Shown here one piece after another: positions 1 through 5,238 of a DNA stretch of 5,238 nucleotides. The DNA lies in assembly GCA_947446935.1 (NCBI GenBank), contig CANFIV010000142.1, positions 1 to 5,238 on the forward strand, read 5' to 3'. This DNA is from Sphingomonadaceae bacterium. Its GTDB lineage: Bacteria > Pseudomonadota > Alphaproteobacteria > Sphingomonadales > Sphingomonadaceae. Made by a program: the position numbers and the translations under genes. Each line of letters begins with the position of its first letter. Position 1 is the stretch's first letter. The notes below the pieces were generated by a model. The model had not been told where the DNA came from. It worked only from the letters and a program-made list of their open reading frames with translations, and searched no databases.

Positions 1-516
1 CACCACCATATCGGCAAAGTCTGGTGCCGGGGCTCGTCGGTCATGCATTCCTACTTCCGCGATCCGGAAGCGACCGAGGCCTGCATGGTCGATGGCTGGC
101 TCGATACCGGTGACATGGGCTACTGCAACGAGGACGGCTATCTGTTCATCGTCGGCCGCGCCAAGGACATGATCATCATCAACGGCAAGAACCACTGGCC
201 GCAGGATATCGAATGGGCGGTGGAACAGCTGCCCGGCTTCCACCAGGGCGATATCGCCGCCTTCTCGGTCGAGACCGAGAGCGGAGAGGAAACCCCCGCG
301 GTGCTCGTCCACTGCCGCGTCACCGATCCGGCCGAACGCCTGAAGCTGCGCGATGCGATCCGCGACAAAGTCCGCTCGATCACCGGCATGAACTGCGTCG
401 TCGAACTCGTGCCCCCGCGCACGCTGCCCCGCACCAGCTCGGGCAAACTGAGCCGCGCCAAGGCCAAGAAGCAGTATCTCGCGGGCGAGATCGAGCCGTA
501 CAGCCTCGCGGCCTGA
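1..516 (+). CDS. Fatty acyl-AMP ligase (FAAL), C-terminal part, 5' truncated by window edge
   Basis: The last 171 residues of an ANL-superfamily adenylating enzyme are open from base 1 and stop with TGA at 514-516. What is seen: the hinge/core motif GWLDTGD near residues 32-38, then DGYLFIVGRAKD near 45-56, then the stretch IIINGKNHWPQDIE, which is characteristic of fatty acyl-AMP ligases and long-chain acyl-ACP/AMP ligases rather than generic acyl-CoA synthetases. Near the end, LPRTSSGKLSR contains the conserved lysine (about residue 149) that contacts the acyl-adenylate. Known for the family: a free fatty acid is activated with ATP to acyl-AMP and usually passed to an acyl carrier protein or polyketide synthase instead of CoA, in the cytosol. 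Full-length members are about 550-600 residues, so roughly 70% lies upstream of the window. Its partner (ACP, PKS or sphingolipid genes) cannot be seen. The ATG at 43 is internal, not a start. Confidence 0.93.
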   Translation, partial: HHHIGKVWCRGSSVMHSYFRDPEATEACMVDGWLDTGDMGYCNEDGYLFIVGRAKDMIIINGKNHWPQDIEWAVEQLPGFHQGDIAAFSVETESGEETPAVLVHCRVTDPAERLKLRDAIRDKVRSITGMNCVVELVPPRTLPRTSSGKLSRAKAKKQYLAGEIEPYSLAA

Positions 517-529
517 GCCAAACCTAAAG

Positions 530-553
530 CCCTCTCCTCTTCAGAGGAGAGGG
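530..553. terminator. Strong hairpin between convergent genes, probable bidirectional terminator or dispersed repeat
   Basis: The arms CCCTCTCCTCT (530-540) and AGAGGAGAGGG (543-553) are perfectly complementary over 11 bp. The literal loop is 2 nt, so in practice it is a 10-bp stem with a TTCA loop. The hairpin lies 14 bp after the acyl-AMP ligase stop and 38 bp beyond the stop of the converging PHA-type gene, where a shared terminator is expected. There is no T-tract on either strand. Just downstream, GGAGAGGG recurs at 557-564 and could pair with the left arm as an alternative stem. This CCCTCTCC...GGAGAGGGTTGGG-like pattern resembles intergenic repeats dispersed in many proteobacterial genomes; that resemblance comes from memory, not from a search. 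Confidence 0.7.
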
Positions 554-590
554 TTGGGAGAGGGACAAGCGCTGCGCACCGGGCTCCAGA

Positions 591-896
591 TCACCCCAGC
601 AGCCGCTCGCCCTTCTCGCGGATCGCGGTTTCGATCATGCCCCGCGCAAAACCCACGCCGGGCGGAATCGTCACCTCGAAATCGAGCGCGGTTTCGTTGA
701 TCTCGGCGCTGCAGGGGATCGAATAGCCCATCGCGTTCACCGTGATCGCAAGGGTGTCTTCGCCGGTCCACTCGGTCTCCAGCGAGGCGAGGCTGCCTAG
801 CAGCCCTTTCGCCTTGTCCTCGGCATCGCCCAGCCGCGCGTGCATGCGGCGGCGGACTTCATCCTTGCCAAGCGTGTGGGGAATCGAAACGCGCAT
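591..896 (-). CDS. Polyhydroxyalkanoic acid system family protein (PHA_gran_rgn type)
   Basis: A 101-residue cytosolic protein with no signal peptide or membrane helix. It opens with RVSIPHTLGKDEVRRRM and ends with VTIPPGVGFARGMIETAIREKGERLL. This arrangement (basic N-terminal helix, central strands, an IPPG-type turn, C-terminal amphipathic helix) matches the small PHA_gran_rgn family (PF09650/TIGR02610), whose members were noted beside polyhydroxyalkanoate genes but have no established biochemical activity. Length is normal for the family. The ATG (894-896) overlaps the TGA of the upstream gene (896-898) by one base as TGATG, and a GAGG at 907-910 sits 10 nt before it, so it is very likely translated by coupling as the last gene of the operon. 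No PHA synthase or phasin is visible nearby, so a granule role is inferred from family name only and an envelope-stress role with TelA is equally possible. Confidence 0.85.
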   Translation of the reverse strand: MRVSIPHTLGKDEVRRRMHARLGDAEDKAKGLLGSLASLETEWTGEDTLAITVNAMGYSIPCSAEINETALDFEVTIPPGVGFARGMIETAIREKGERLLG

Positions 897-1666
897 CAGG
901 GCTTGGCCTCGGGTGCTTGAAGTTGCGGCGCAGACTGTTCCAGTCCGTCACCATATTTGTAATCCAGAAAGCGCCCCCGCACCGCCAGCGCATCCAGATC
1001 GCCCGCTGCCAGCTGCCGCGTCACCGCATCGATTTCCTGGCTGATCTTGCCGAGCCCGTCGGTCAGCTGCTGATCCGCGGTCCGCCCGTCGCGCTGCTCG
1101 CGCCTGAGGTTTGCCGGAATGCGGCGATAGCTTTCGACCATGCCGGGCAAATGCTCGCCCACCAGCTTGCGCACTTCGGACACCGCCGGTTCCGCCGGAT
1201 CGACGCCCTCCAGCTGCAAGCCCAGTCCATCAAGCTGCACACCGATCTGATCGATCAGGTTCACCGCCGGTGCCGGCAACGCGGGCCGCTGCGCTTCCAG
1301 CCACAGTTCGGTGCGCGCCACCATGCTCCGCACATCGCCCCGGTTCAGCGCACCCAGCTCGGGCACCTTGAGCCGGGGAAACGTGCCGAGCAGGCCAATC
1401 GCGCCGACAATCGCAAGGAACGTCACCACGAGACCGGTAAACCCGATCCCGTCTATCACCAGCCCGGCCACCAGCGCCGCAAACAGGATCGCCATGACGG
1501 CAAAGGCCATGCGCGCGGCCTTGCGCGCCAGATGCAGCCGCTTCAGTTCCGCCGAACGCTTTCCGATCGAGCGGACGGGCACGCGCCGCCCGCCCTCGCG
1601 CTGGCGCTGCAGCGAGGTGCGCGCCTCGGCCAGGATCCGGCCACTGTCAGACGAACTGTCCGCCAT
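896..1666 (-). CDS. Two-helix inner-membrane protein of unknown function, possibly XpaC-like TelA partner
   Basis: A 256-residue protein I do not recognise with certainty. Residues 1-52 are hydrophilic and rich in Arg/Lys. Two hydrophobic helices follow at about 53-71 and 74-96, joined by a very short turn. The remaining 160 residues are soluble, mostly helical and partly coiled-coil-like, ending in a Pro/Gln/Ala tail. The positive-inside rule puts both ends in the cytosol. It starts 7 nt after the TelA stop and its own stop overlaps the next ATG, so it is the middle gene of an operon. ATG at 1664-1666 is preferred. A GTG at 1670-1672 is also possible, because GGAAGG in the end of telA lies 5 nt before it and 11 nt before the ATG. 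Known: in Firmicutes, telA homologues are paired with xpaC (PF10112-type proteins with an N-terminal helix pair). The analogy here is inferred from layout, not from sequence identity. Confidence 0.85.
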   Translation of the reverse strand: MADSSSDSGRILAEARTSLQRQREGGRRVPVRSIGKRSAELKRLHLARKAARMAFAVMAILFAALVAGLVIDGIGFTGLVVTFLAIVGAIGLLGTFPRLKVPELGALNRGDVRSMVARTELWLEAQRPALPAPAVNLIDQIGVQLDGLGLQLEGVDPAEPAVSEVRKLVGEHLPGMVESYRRIPANLRREQRDGRTADQQLTDGLGKISQEIDAVTRQLAAGDLDALAVRGRFLDYKYGDGLEQSAPQLQAPEAKP

Positions 1667-1673
1667 CAGCACG

Positions 1674-2879
1674 TCAGCCTTCCAGGCTGAGCAGCGGCGA
1701 GGTGTCCGGCCCGGCCAGCTTCGATTGCGAGGCGCCTTCGGCCCGCGCGATATAGCCCTTCGATTTCTCGACCTCACCCGAAAGCGTATCGACCGTCTGC
1801 TTCATCGCATCGAGCGCCTTCAGCTTGAACGTGTCGATCGTGTCCATCGTCTCGTAAATGTTCTGGAAGGCGCGCTGCAGCGTTTCGAGCGGGATCGTGC
1901 TCGAAGCCGCCATTTCGTGGATCTTGCCGGTCTGCTCGCGCAGCAGCTTGCCGGTCGAGTCGATGATGTTGGCGGTCGTCGTGTTGAGCGCGGTGATCTG
2001 CGAAAGCACCAGCCGCTGGTTGTTCATCGCCTGCGCCACGGTCACGGCGGTGCGCAGCGCGGCCACCGTCGTCGTGCCCGCGCGGTCCACGCCCTTCACC
2101 AGCTCGACGTTGTTCTTCTTGACCAGATCAAGCGCGAGGTAGCCCTGCACCGTCACCGCCATCTGCGTCAGCAGGTCCTGCGTGCGCTGGCGCGTATAGA
2201 ACAGCGCGCTTTCGCGAATCGCCTTGGCCTTGGCCGGATCGGTGTGATCGAGATCGGCGGCGGCATCCTCCAGCTTCTGATCGAGCACCTTGGAGATGTG
2301 GACCATCTGCTCGAGATTGCCCATCGCCTCCCACAGCTTGCCGCGCTCCACGTCAATCGCGGCGTTGTCCATCAGCAGCTCGTCCTTGCCCGATGCCAGC
2401 CGGTCGAGGATCGCCTTGATGTGGCCTTGCGAGGATGAGTAGCTGTCGAAATAGGTCTTCAGCTTGTTGCCGAAGGGGATGATCCCGAGGAACTTGCGCG
2501 GGGCGGAAAGATTGCCCTGCCGACCGGGATCGAGCTCCTCCACCGTGCGGCGCAGCGCGGCCAGATCCGCACCGACACCCGTATCCTTGCCCATCGCGCG
2601 GATCGGCCGATCGAGAAACCGGTTCGACATGCCCGCCGCCGCCCCGATTTCCTTGCGGCCCATATTGGAGAGCTGATCCACCCGTTTGCCAAATTCCGGG
2701 CTTGCCGCATCCTGTGCAACCAGATCGGCAACGAATGCCTCGGCCCGCGCTTCCAGCTTGGACTTGGTCTCATCCGCTACCGGCACGAGGCCGGCCGCCT
2801 GCGTCGGCGCGACCACCGGCACCGGATCGGGTGGGGTCAGCGTGATCGGGGAAACGGTATCGGTCGAATTGCTGGCCAT
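1674..2879 (-). CDS. telA: TelA/KlaA family toxic anion resistance protein
   Basis: A 401-residue protein matching the TelA family (PF05816). What is seen: a Pro/Val-rich, probably disordered N-terminus (1-36), then almost unbroken helix. Family signatures include the IIPFGNKLKTYFDSY stretch at about 133-147, SSQGHI, KDELLMDNAAI near 165-175 and LW at 182-183. Later come TQMAVTVQGYLALDLVKKNN near 238-257, GVDRAGTTTVAALRTAVTVAQAM near 263-285 and FKLKALDAMKQTVDTL near 361-376. It has no membrane helix and no obvious enzyme site. Family members are linked to tellurite and other toxic-anion tolerance and to cell-envelope stress, but the mechanism is not settled. The open frame continues upstream to 3587, antisense to the dehydrogenase gene. 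The ATG at 2877-2879 is chosen because homologous sequence begins after it and the upstream part looks like shadow sequence. Its Shine-Dalgarno is weak (GAG-rich). It is the first gene of the minus-strand operon, and the 2940-2963 palindrome lies 61 bp upstream. Confidence 0.92.
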   Translation of the reverse strand: MASNSTDTVSPITLTPPDPVPVVAPTQAAGLVPVADETKSKLEARAEAFVADLVAQDAASPEFGKRVDQLSNMGRKEIGAAAGMSNRFLDRPIRAMGKDTGVGADLAALRRTVEELDPGRQGNLSAPRKFLGIIPFGNKLKTYFDSYSSSQGHIKAILDRLASGKDELLMDNAAIDVERGKLWEAMGNLEQMVHISKVLDQKLEDAAADLDHTDPAKAKAIRESALFYTRQRTQDLLTQMAVTVQGYLALDLVKKNNVELVKGVDRAGTTTVAALRTAVTVAQAMNNQRLVLSQITALNTTTANIIDSTGKLLREQTGKIHEMAASSTIPLETLQRAFQNIYETMDTIDTFKLKALDAMKQTVDTLSGEVEKSKGYIARAEGASQSKLAGPDTSPLLSLEG

Positions 2880-2939
2880 GGCTCTGCTCTGGATCGAGGT
2901 GATGCGGCCCAAGATGGCGCGCCCATGGCCGCTGTGCAA

Positions 2940-2963
2940 GCTGTATTGGTAAGATAATACAGC
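2940..2963. promoter_or_regulatory. Perfect 8-8-8 inverted repeat, candidate operator between telA operon and dehydrogenase
   Basis: GCTGTATT (2940-2947) and AATACAGC (2956-2963) are exact reverse complements separated by 8 bp (GGTAAGAT). This is the only AT-rich patch in the 138-bp divergent intergenic region. It is 61 bp from the telA start and 55 bp from the dehydrogenase start, so a regulator bound here could control both directions. The size and symmetry fit a dimeric helix-turn-helix repressor (GntR, TetR or MarR type), but the family cannot be chosen from the site alone and no regulator gene is in the window. Confidence 0.5.
2953..2959. promoter_or_regulatory. Candidate -10 elements inside the palindrome, both strands
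   Basis: GATAAT (2953-2958) on the + strand and TATTAT (2954-2959) on the - strand each match the sigma-70 -10 consensus at five of six positions. No convincing -35 hexamer is seen 16-18 bp upstream on either strand, so a regulated or activator-dependent promoter is possible. If used, leaders would be roughly 50 nt for the dehydrogenase and 65-70 nt for telA. The overlap with the inverted repeat is what makes the site interesting. Confidence 0.3.
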
Positions 2964-3006
2964 GCCTGCCCCTCCGACCGCATGGACAGTGCCTCCCGCA
3001 CCGCGC

Positions 3007-3010
3007 AAGG
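3007..3010 (+). promoter_or_regulatory. Ribosome binding site that decides the dehydrogenase start
   Basis: AAGG ends 7 nt before the ATG at 3018. No comparable purine run precedes the earlier in-frame ATG at 2982. The ATG at 3027 would leave this site 16 nt away. This supports 3018 as the start. Confidence 0.5.
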
Positions 3011-3017
3011 CAGGTGC

Positions 3018-3758
3018 ATGAACGACATGAACGCGCCCCCTCCTCCCCTGCGCTGCGCCGTGTTCGGAGCCTCGGGCGGAATCGGTGCGGCGCTGGCTCT
3101 GGCACTTGCCGCACGGGCCCCGACGATCGAGGTCCACGCCGGATCGCGCAGCGGCGCGGCCCCGCTTTCCGCCAAAGTGCACCCCTTCGCCTTTGATCTC
3201 ACCGACGAGGCCAGCATCGCCAAGGCCTGCGCAACAATCGGCGCTCCGCTCGATATGGTGATCGTTGCCACCGGCCGCCTTACCCGCGCCGATGGCACCG
3301 GCCCGGAAAAGTCTTGGCGTGCACTGGACGGGGCCGGCATGGCCGAGCTTTTCGCGATCAACACGATCGGCCCGGCCCTGATTGCCAAACACACCGTGCC
3401 GCTGCTCCGCCGCGACGGGCGCGCCGTGTTCGCAGCGCTCTCGGCCCGCGTCGGCTCGATCAGCGACAATCGCCTCGGCGGCTGGCATGCCTACCGCGCA
3501 AGCAAGGCCGCGCTGAACATGCTGGTAAAAAACCTCGCCCTCGAACTCGCGCGCAGCCACCCCCAGGCGCTTGCCGTCACGCTCCACCCCGGCACCGTCG
3601 CCACCCCGCTTTCCGCCCCCTTCCAGCGCGGTGTCGCGCCGGAGAAGTTGTTTGCGCCGGATGTGTCAGCCGAGGCGCTGCTTACGGTCCTCGATGGGCT
3701 CACTCCTGCGCAAAGCGGCGGGCTTTTCGCATGGGATGGCGCGCAAATTCCCTTCTAG
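3018..3758 (+). CDS. Short-chain dehydrogenase/reductase (SDR), CsgA/C-factor-like
   Basis: A 246-residue cytosolic Rossmann-fold oxidoreductase of classical SDR length. What is seen: the nucleotide-binding motif GASGGIG at 17-23, an acidic DLT at 60-62 that contacts adenine, structural Asn115 in FAINTIGP, a serine-rich SARVGSIS at 142-149 (catalytic Ser probably 147), YRASK with Tyr159 and Lys163, and a post-catalytic HPGTVATPLS segment. The usual NNAG after strand 4 is replaced by VATG at 83-86. An SARVGSISDN...GGW...YRASKAALN block like this is typical of the C-factor/CsgA-like branch of SDRs. The substrate cannot be predicted. Whether NAD or NADP is used is not clear; Arg44 after strand 2 (GSRSG) hints at NADP. 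The start is set by AAGG at 3007-3010; the ATG at 2982 would add 12 residues without family support. It is transcribed away from the telA operon, and its stop lies 12 bp from the stop of the converging gene. Confidence 0.92.
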   Translation: MNDMNAPPPPLRCAVFGASGGIGAALALALAARAPTIEVHAGSRSGAAPLSAKVHPFAFDLTDEASIAKACATIGAPLDMVIVATGRLTRADGTGPEKSWRALDGAGMAELFAINTIGPALIAKHTVPLLRRDGRAVFAALSARVGSISDNRLGGWHAYRASKAALNMLVKNLALELARSHPQALAVTLHPGTVATPLSAPFQRGVAPEKLFAPDVSAEALLTVLDGLTPAQSGGLFAWDGAQIPF

Positions 3759-3770
3759 CAGCGCCTCCTA

Positions 3771-4610
3771 TCAAGGCCGCTTGGCGAAGAGCAGCGTCAT
3801 GCGGTCGCTTTCGCCGATAGCCTCATACTTGGCGCGGTCCTTGTCCTTCAGTGTCAGCACCGGCGGCAGGGTCCAGACACCGTCGGGCCAGTTGGCGCTG
3901 TCCTTGGCGTTGCCGTTGATCTCGCTTTTGGCGACGAGGCGGAAACCGTGGGCTTCGATCAGCGCGATCACATCGGCCTCACGCATATAGCCCATGGTCC
4001 CTTGCGTGTAGGACGCGGGGGCATCGGCCTTGGCGCGGTGCTCCTCGATTCCGAGCAGGCCATCATCCTTGAGCAGCGCGCGGATCGCGGTGAGATCGTT
4101 GTAGAGGTAGCCATCGGGCCACATATTGTGGACTTCGCGCATGATCATCACGCGGTCCACAGTGCCTTTGCGCTCGGCAGGGACTGCATCGAGATTGAAC
4201 GCCGGGATGCGGGCTTCGGGCACGCCGGTCCAGCCCGCAGCCTTTGGCGGAAACGCGGCGGGGAACGCGGCGAGGCGGGTCTTGGTATCGCCCGAGGCCG
4301 TGGCGGTGCCGGCGCTGATGCCGATGTACTGGCCCTTCTCGCCCAGATAGGGGACAAGGATGCGCGTGAACCAGCCGCCGGAAGGCATGTAGTCCGCAAC
4401 GGTCATGCCCGGTTTGATGCGGAAGAAATCGAGCGTTTCGGCGGGATGGCGAAAGGCATCGCGCACGCGGTCCTTGTCGCGGCGCGGATCGGCGAGGACG
4501 GTCGCCATCGTGGGGCTGGCTGCGCCGGGCGCATCGGGCGCGGCCATCACGGCAGCGGGCGCGGCTATTGCGGCGAGCAGAACGGCGGCGAGGAAGGCGG
4601 ATTTGCGCAT
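3771..4610 (-). CDS. Exported SAM-dependent methyltransferase-like protein (COG4798 type)
   Basis: A 279-residue precursor. The N-terminus is a clear Sec signal peptide: RK at 2-3, a hydrophobic core from about 5 to 20, and a cleavage site after VMA at about 23. The mature part opens with a [16 protein letters not shown] block (41-56), then [26 protein letters not shown] (60-85). This corresponds to methyltransferase motif I in the COG4798 form, in which PGGGW replaces the standard GxGxG. Later come [11 protein letters not shown], a [15 protein letters not shown] motif and [10 protein letters not shown], consistent with a class I Rossmann-like fold. The family is annotated as predicted methyltransferase; no substrate is known to me. 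The ATG at 4608-4610 is chosen because GGAG (minus strand, 4618-4621) lies 7 nt upstream and the signal peptide begins there; an open frame extends to 4688. It is convergent with the dehydrogenase and divergent from msrA. Confidence 0.88.
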   Translation of the reverse strand: MRKSAFLAAVLLAAIAAPAAVMAAPDAPGAASPTMATVLADPRRDKDRVRDAFRHPAETLDFFRIKPGMTVADYMPSGGWFTRILVPYLGEKGQYIGISAGTATASGDTKTRLAAFPAAFPPKAAGWTGVPEARIPAFNLDAVPAERKGTVDRVMIMREVHNMWPDGYLYNDLTAIRALLKDDGLLGIEEHRAKADAPASYTQGTMGYMREADVIALIEAHGFRLVAKSEINGNAKDSANWPDGVWTLPPVLTLKDKDRAKYEAIGESDRMTLLFAKRP

Positions 4611-4621
4611 GGTGTAACTCC

Positions 4622-4650
4622 GGTGGCGATTCGCACGAATTGCCATCACC
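4622..4650. promoter_or_regulatory. Imperfect dyad just upstream of the exported methyltransferase-like gene
   Basis: TGGCGATTCG (4624-4633) and CGAATTGCCA (4636-4645) form a 10-bp inverted repeat with one mismatch and a 2-bp centre. GGTG at 4622-4625 and CACC at 4647-4650 extend it if one base is bulged. It directly abuts the Shine-Dalgarno (4618-4621) and overlaps the likely -10 and start region of the minus-strand promoter. It could therefore be an operator, or an RNA stem close to the ribosome binding site. Confidence 0.4.
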
Positions 4651-4675
4651 CTAAGCCAGCGGGAGGCGATGACAA
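4648..4675 (-). promoter_or_regulatory. Candidate sigma-70 promoter for the exported methyltransferase-like gene
   Basis: On the minus strand TTGTCA (4670-4675) resembles TTGACA (five of six). It is followed after 16 bp by TAGGGT (4648-4653), a weak -10 (three of six). The start would fall near 4640, about 30 nt before the ATG and inside the dyad. Only the -35 is convincing. Confidence 0.3.
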
Positions 4676-4734
4676 TCAGCCCTCTCATCCCTATTTTCGC
4701 GAAGTGGCAGACGGGGCACGAAGACCCGGCAGAA

Positions 4735-4739
4735 AAGGA
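4735..4739 (+). promoter_or_regulatory. Ribosome binding site of msrA
   Basis: AAGGA, preceded by further A residues, ends 9 nt before the ATG at 4749. A second AGGA at 4742-4745 is only 3 nt away and too close. This supports 4749 over the in-frame ATG at 4764. Confidence 0.55.
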
Positions 4740-4748
4740 TCAGGACGA

Positions 4749-5238
4749 ATGGCACAGGCAATCATGGCGGGCGGATGCTTCTGGTGCACCGAAGCGGTGT
4801 TCCGCGACGTCGTCGGGGTGAGCGAAGTCGAGAGCGGCTATATCGGCGGCACTGGCGCGAACCCGACCTACAAGCAGGTCTGCAGCGGCACGACCGGCCA
4901 TGCCGAGGCGATCCGCGTGACATATGATCCGGACCAGCTGTCGCTGGACGATCTGCTCGATATCCATTTCGCCACGCATGACGCGACGACGCTCAACCGG
5001 CAGGGCAACGATATCGGCACGCAGTACCGCTCGGCGCTGTTTCCAGCCGACGAGGAGCAGCGCGCGGCGATGGAGGCCGCGATCGCGCGGGCGCAGGCGG
5101 CAAGCCCCAAGCCGATCGTGACGGCCATCGAAGGTCCGGCGATCTGGTATCCTGCGGAGGATTATCATCAGGAGTATTGGCAGGGCGAAGGCCAGCGCAA
5201 TCCCTATTGCCTCGCGGTGATCCCGCCCAAGCTGCAGA
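4749..5238 (+). CDS. msrA: Peptide-methionine (S)-S-oxide reductase MsrA, 3' end cut by window edge
   Basis: The first 163 residues are present and the frame is still open at the right edge; most MsrA proteins are 160-220 residues, so only a short tail is missing. It reduces methionine-S-sulfoxide in proteins with thioredoxin as electron donor. What is seen: the active-site motif GGCFWCTE with nucleophilic Cys10 and Glu15, SGYIGG at 29-34, GTTGHAEA at 47-54, [11 protein letters not shown] at 85-95, and the C-terminal EDYHQEYWQ at 137-145 followed by NPYC (Cys154). The second cysteine in the GCFWC variant (Cys13) is a candidate resolving residue, with Cys45 and Cys154 as alternatives. There is no signal peptide, so the enzyme is cytosolic. 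It is divergent from the exported methyltransferase-like gene. No convincing -35/-10 pair for msrA is seen in the intergenic region. Confidence 0.95.
   Translation, partial: MAQAIMAGGCFWCTEAVFRDVVGVSEVESGYIGGTGANPTYKQVCSGTTGHAEAIRVTYDPDQLSLDDLLDIHFATHDATTLNRQGNDIGTQYRSALFPADEEQRAAMEAAIARAQAASPKPIVTAIEGPAIWYPAEDYHQEYWQGEGQRNPYCLAVIPPKLQ

Noticed and set aside
917..1690. Open frame (257 codons) on the + strand opposite the membrane-protein gene
   Set aside because: It is His/Arg/Gln-rich with no recognisable motif and no ribosome binding site. The minus-strand frame has membrane helices and operon spacing, so this is a shadow.
1311..2438. Long open frame (375 codons) on the + strand opposite the telA and membrane-protein genes
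   Set aside because: It is Arg/His/Leu-rich low-complexity sequence of the kind produced by the complement of GC-rich coding DNA. It has no domain motif, and it lies antisense to two genes with good family or topology support.
2880..3587. N-terminal extension of the TelA frame to 637 residues
   Set aside because: The extra 236 codons run antisense through the dehydrogenase gene and have no TelA-family similarity. The ATG at 2877-2879 gives a normal-length TelA protein.
3738..3765. Possible stem GGCGC...GCGCC around the junction of the two convergent genes
   Set aside because: It is only 5 bp with an 18-nt loop and no T-tract, so too weak to call a terminator. The 12-bp gap at 3759-3770 holds no other signal.
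4611..4688. N-terminal extension of the exported methyltransferase-like frame
   Set aside because: It would bury the signal peptide behind 26 Arg-rich residues. The GGAG at 4618-4621 is correctly spaced for the ATG at 4610.
4696..4703. TTCGCGAA palindrome upstream of msrA
   Set aside because: An 8-bp palindrome is expected by chance at this scale in GC-rich DNA and no second copy is nearby.
4740..5168. Minus-strand open frame (142 codons) opposite msrA
   Set aside because: It is Arg/Ala-rich shadow sequence. The + strand frame is an unmistakable MsrA.
1..5238. Search for a defence island, CRISPR array, mobile element, tRNA or riboswitch
   Set aside because: No direct-repeat array, transposase, integrase, toxin-antitoxin pair, tRNA-like cloverleaf or riboswitch-like leader was seen. 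The window is densely packed with ordinary chromosomal genes.

Overview
This is a GC-rich stretch (about 64% by eye) of ordinary chromosomal coding DNA, most likely from an alphaproteobacterium of the order Sphingomonadales (Novosphingobium, Sphingomonas or Erythrobacter-like). That placement is an inference. It rests on GC-rich third positions, on long antisense shadow frames typical of such genomes, and on the gene mix: a fatty acyl-AMP ligase, a TelA family protein next to a small polyhydroxyalkanoic-acid-system protein, and a secreted COG4798 methyltransferase-like protein. No rRNA, tRNA, CRISPR array, insertion sequence or phage gene is visible.

Layout. (1) The 3' end of a fatty acyl-AMP ligase gene on the + strand, cut by the left edge, stops at 516. 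(2) A strong 11-bp hairpin at 530-553 lies between it and a converging three-gene minus-strand operon. (3) That operon runs from 2879 down to 591: a TelA-like protein (1674-2879), a two-helix membrane protein (896-1666) and a PHA_gran_rgn protein (591-896). Its genes are separated by 7 nt and by a one-base TGATG overlap, so translation is probably coupled. (4) A 138-bp divergent intergenic region (2880-3017) holds a perfect 8-8-8 inverted repeat at 2940-2963 and leads on the + strand to a short-chain dehydrogenase/reductase (3018-3758). (5) Only 12 bp beyond its stop, a converging minus-strand gene (3771-4610) encodes a signal-peptide-bearing methyltransferase-like protein. (6) A second 138-bp divergent region (4611-4748) carries an imperfect dyad, a candidate minus-strand promoter and the ribosome binding site of msrA, which starts at 4749 and runs off the right edge.

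How the genes may work together. The most coherent unit is the telA operon. TelA family proteins are cytosolic helical proteins tied to tellurite, toxic-anion and envelope stress. In Firmicutes a TelA homologue is encoded beside XpaC, a small membrane protein with an N-terminal pair of helices. The layout here (TelA plus a two-helix membrane protein with a long cytosolic tail) resembles that pair, with a PHA-granule-type protein added. The acyl-AMP ligase and the PHA-type protein share a lipid theme, but they are convergent and have no visible joint control. The secreted methyltransferase-like gene and msrA are divergent and could share a control region. No gene in the window clearly encodes a new defence or mobile system. 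The items most worth a second look are the telA operon, the 2940-2963 operator-like palindrome and the exported methyltransferase fold.
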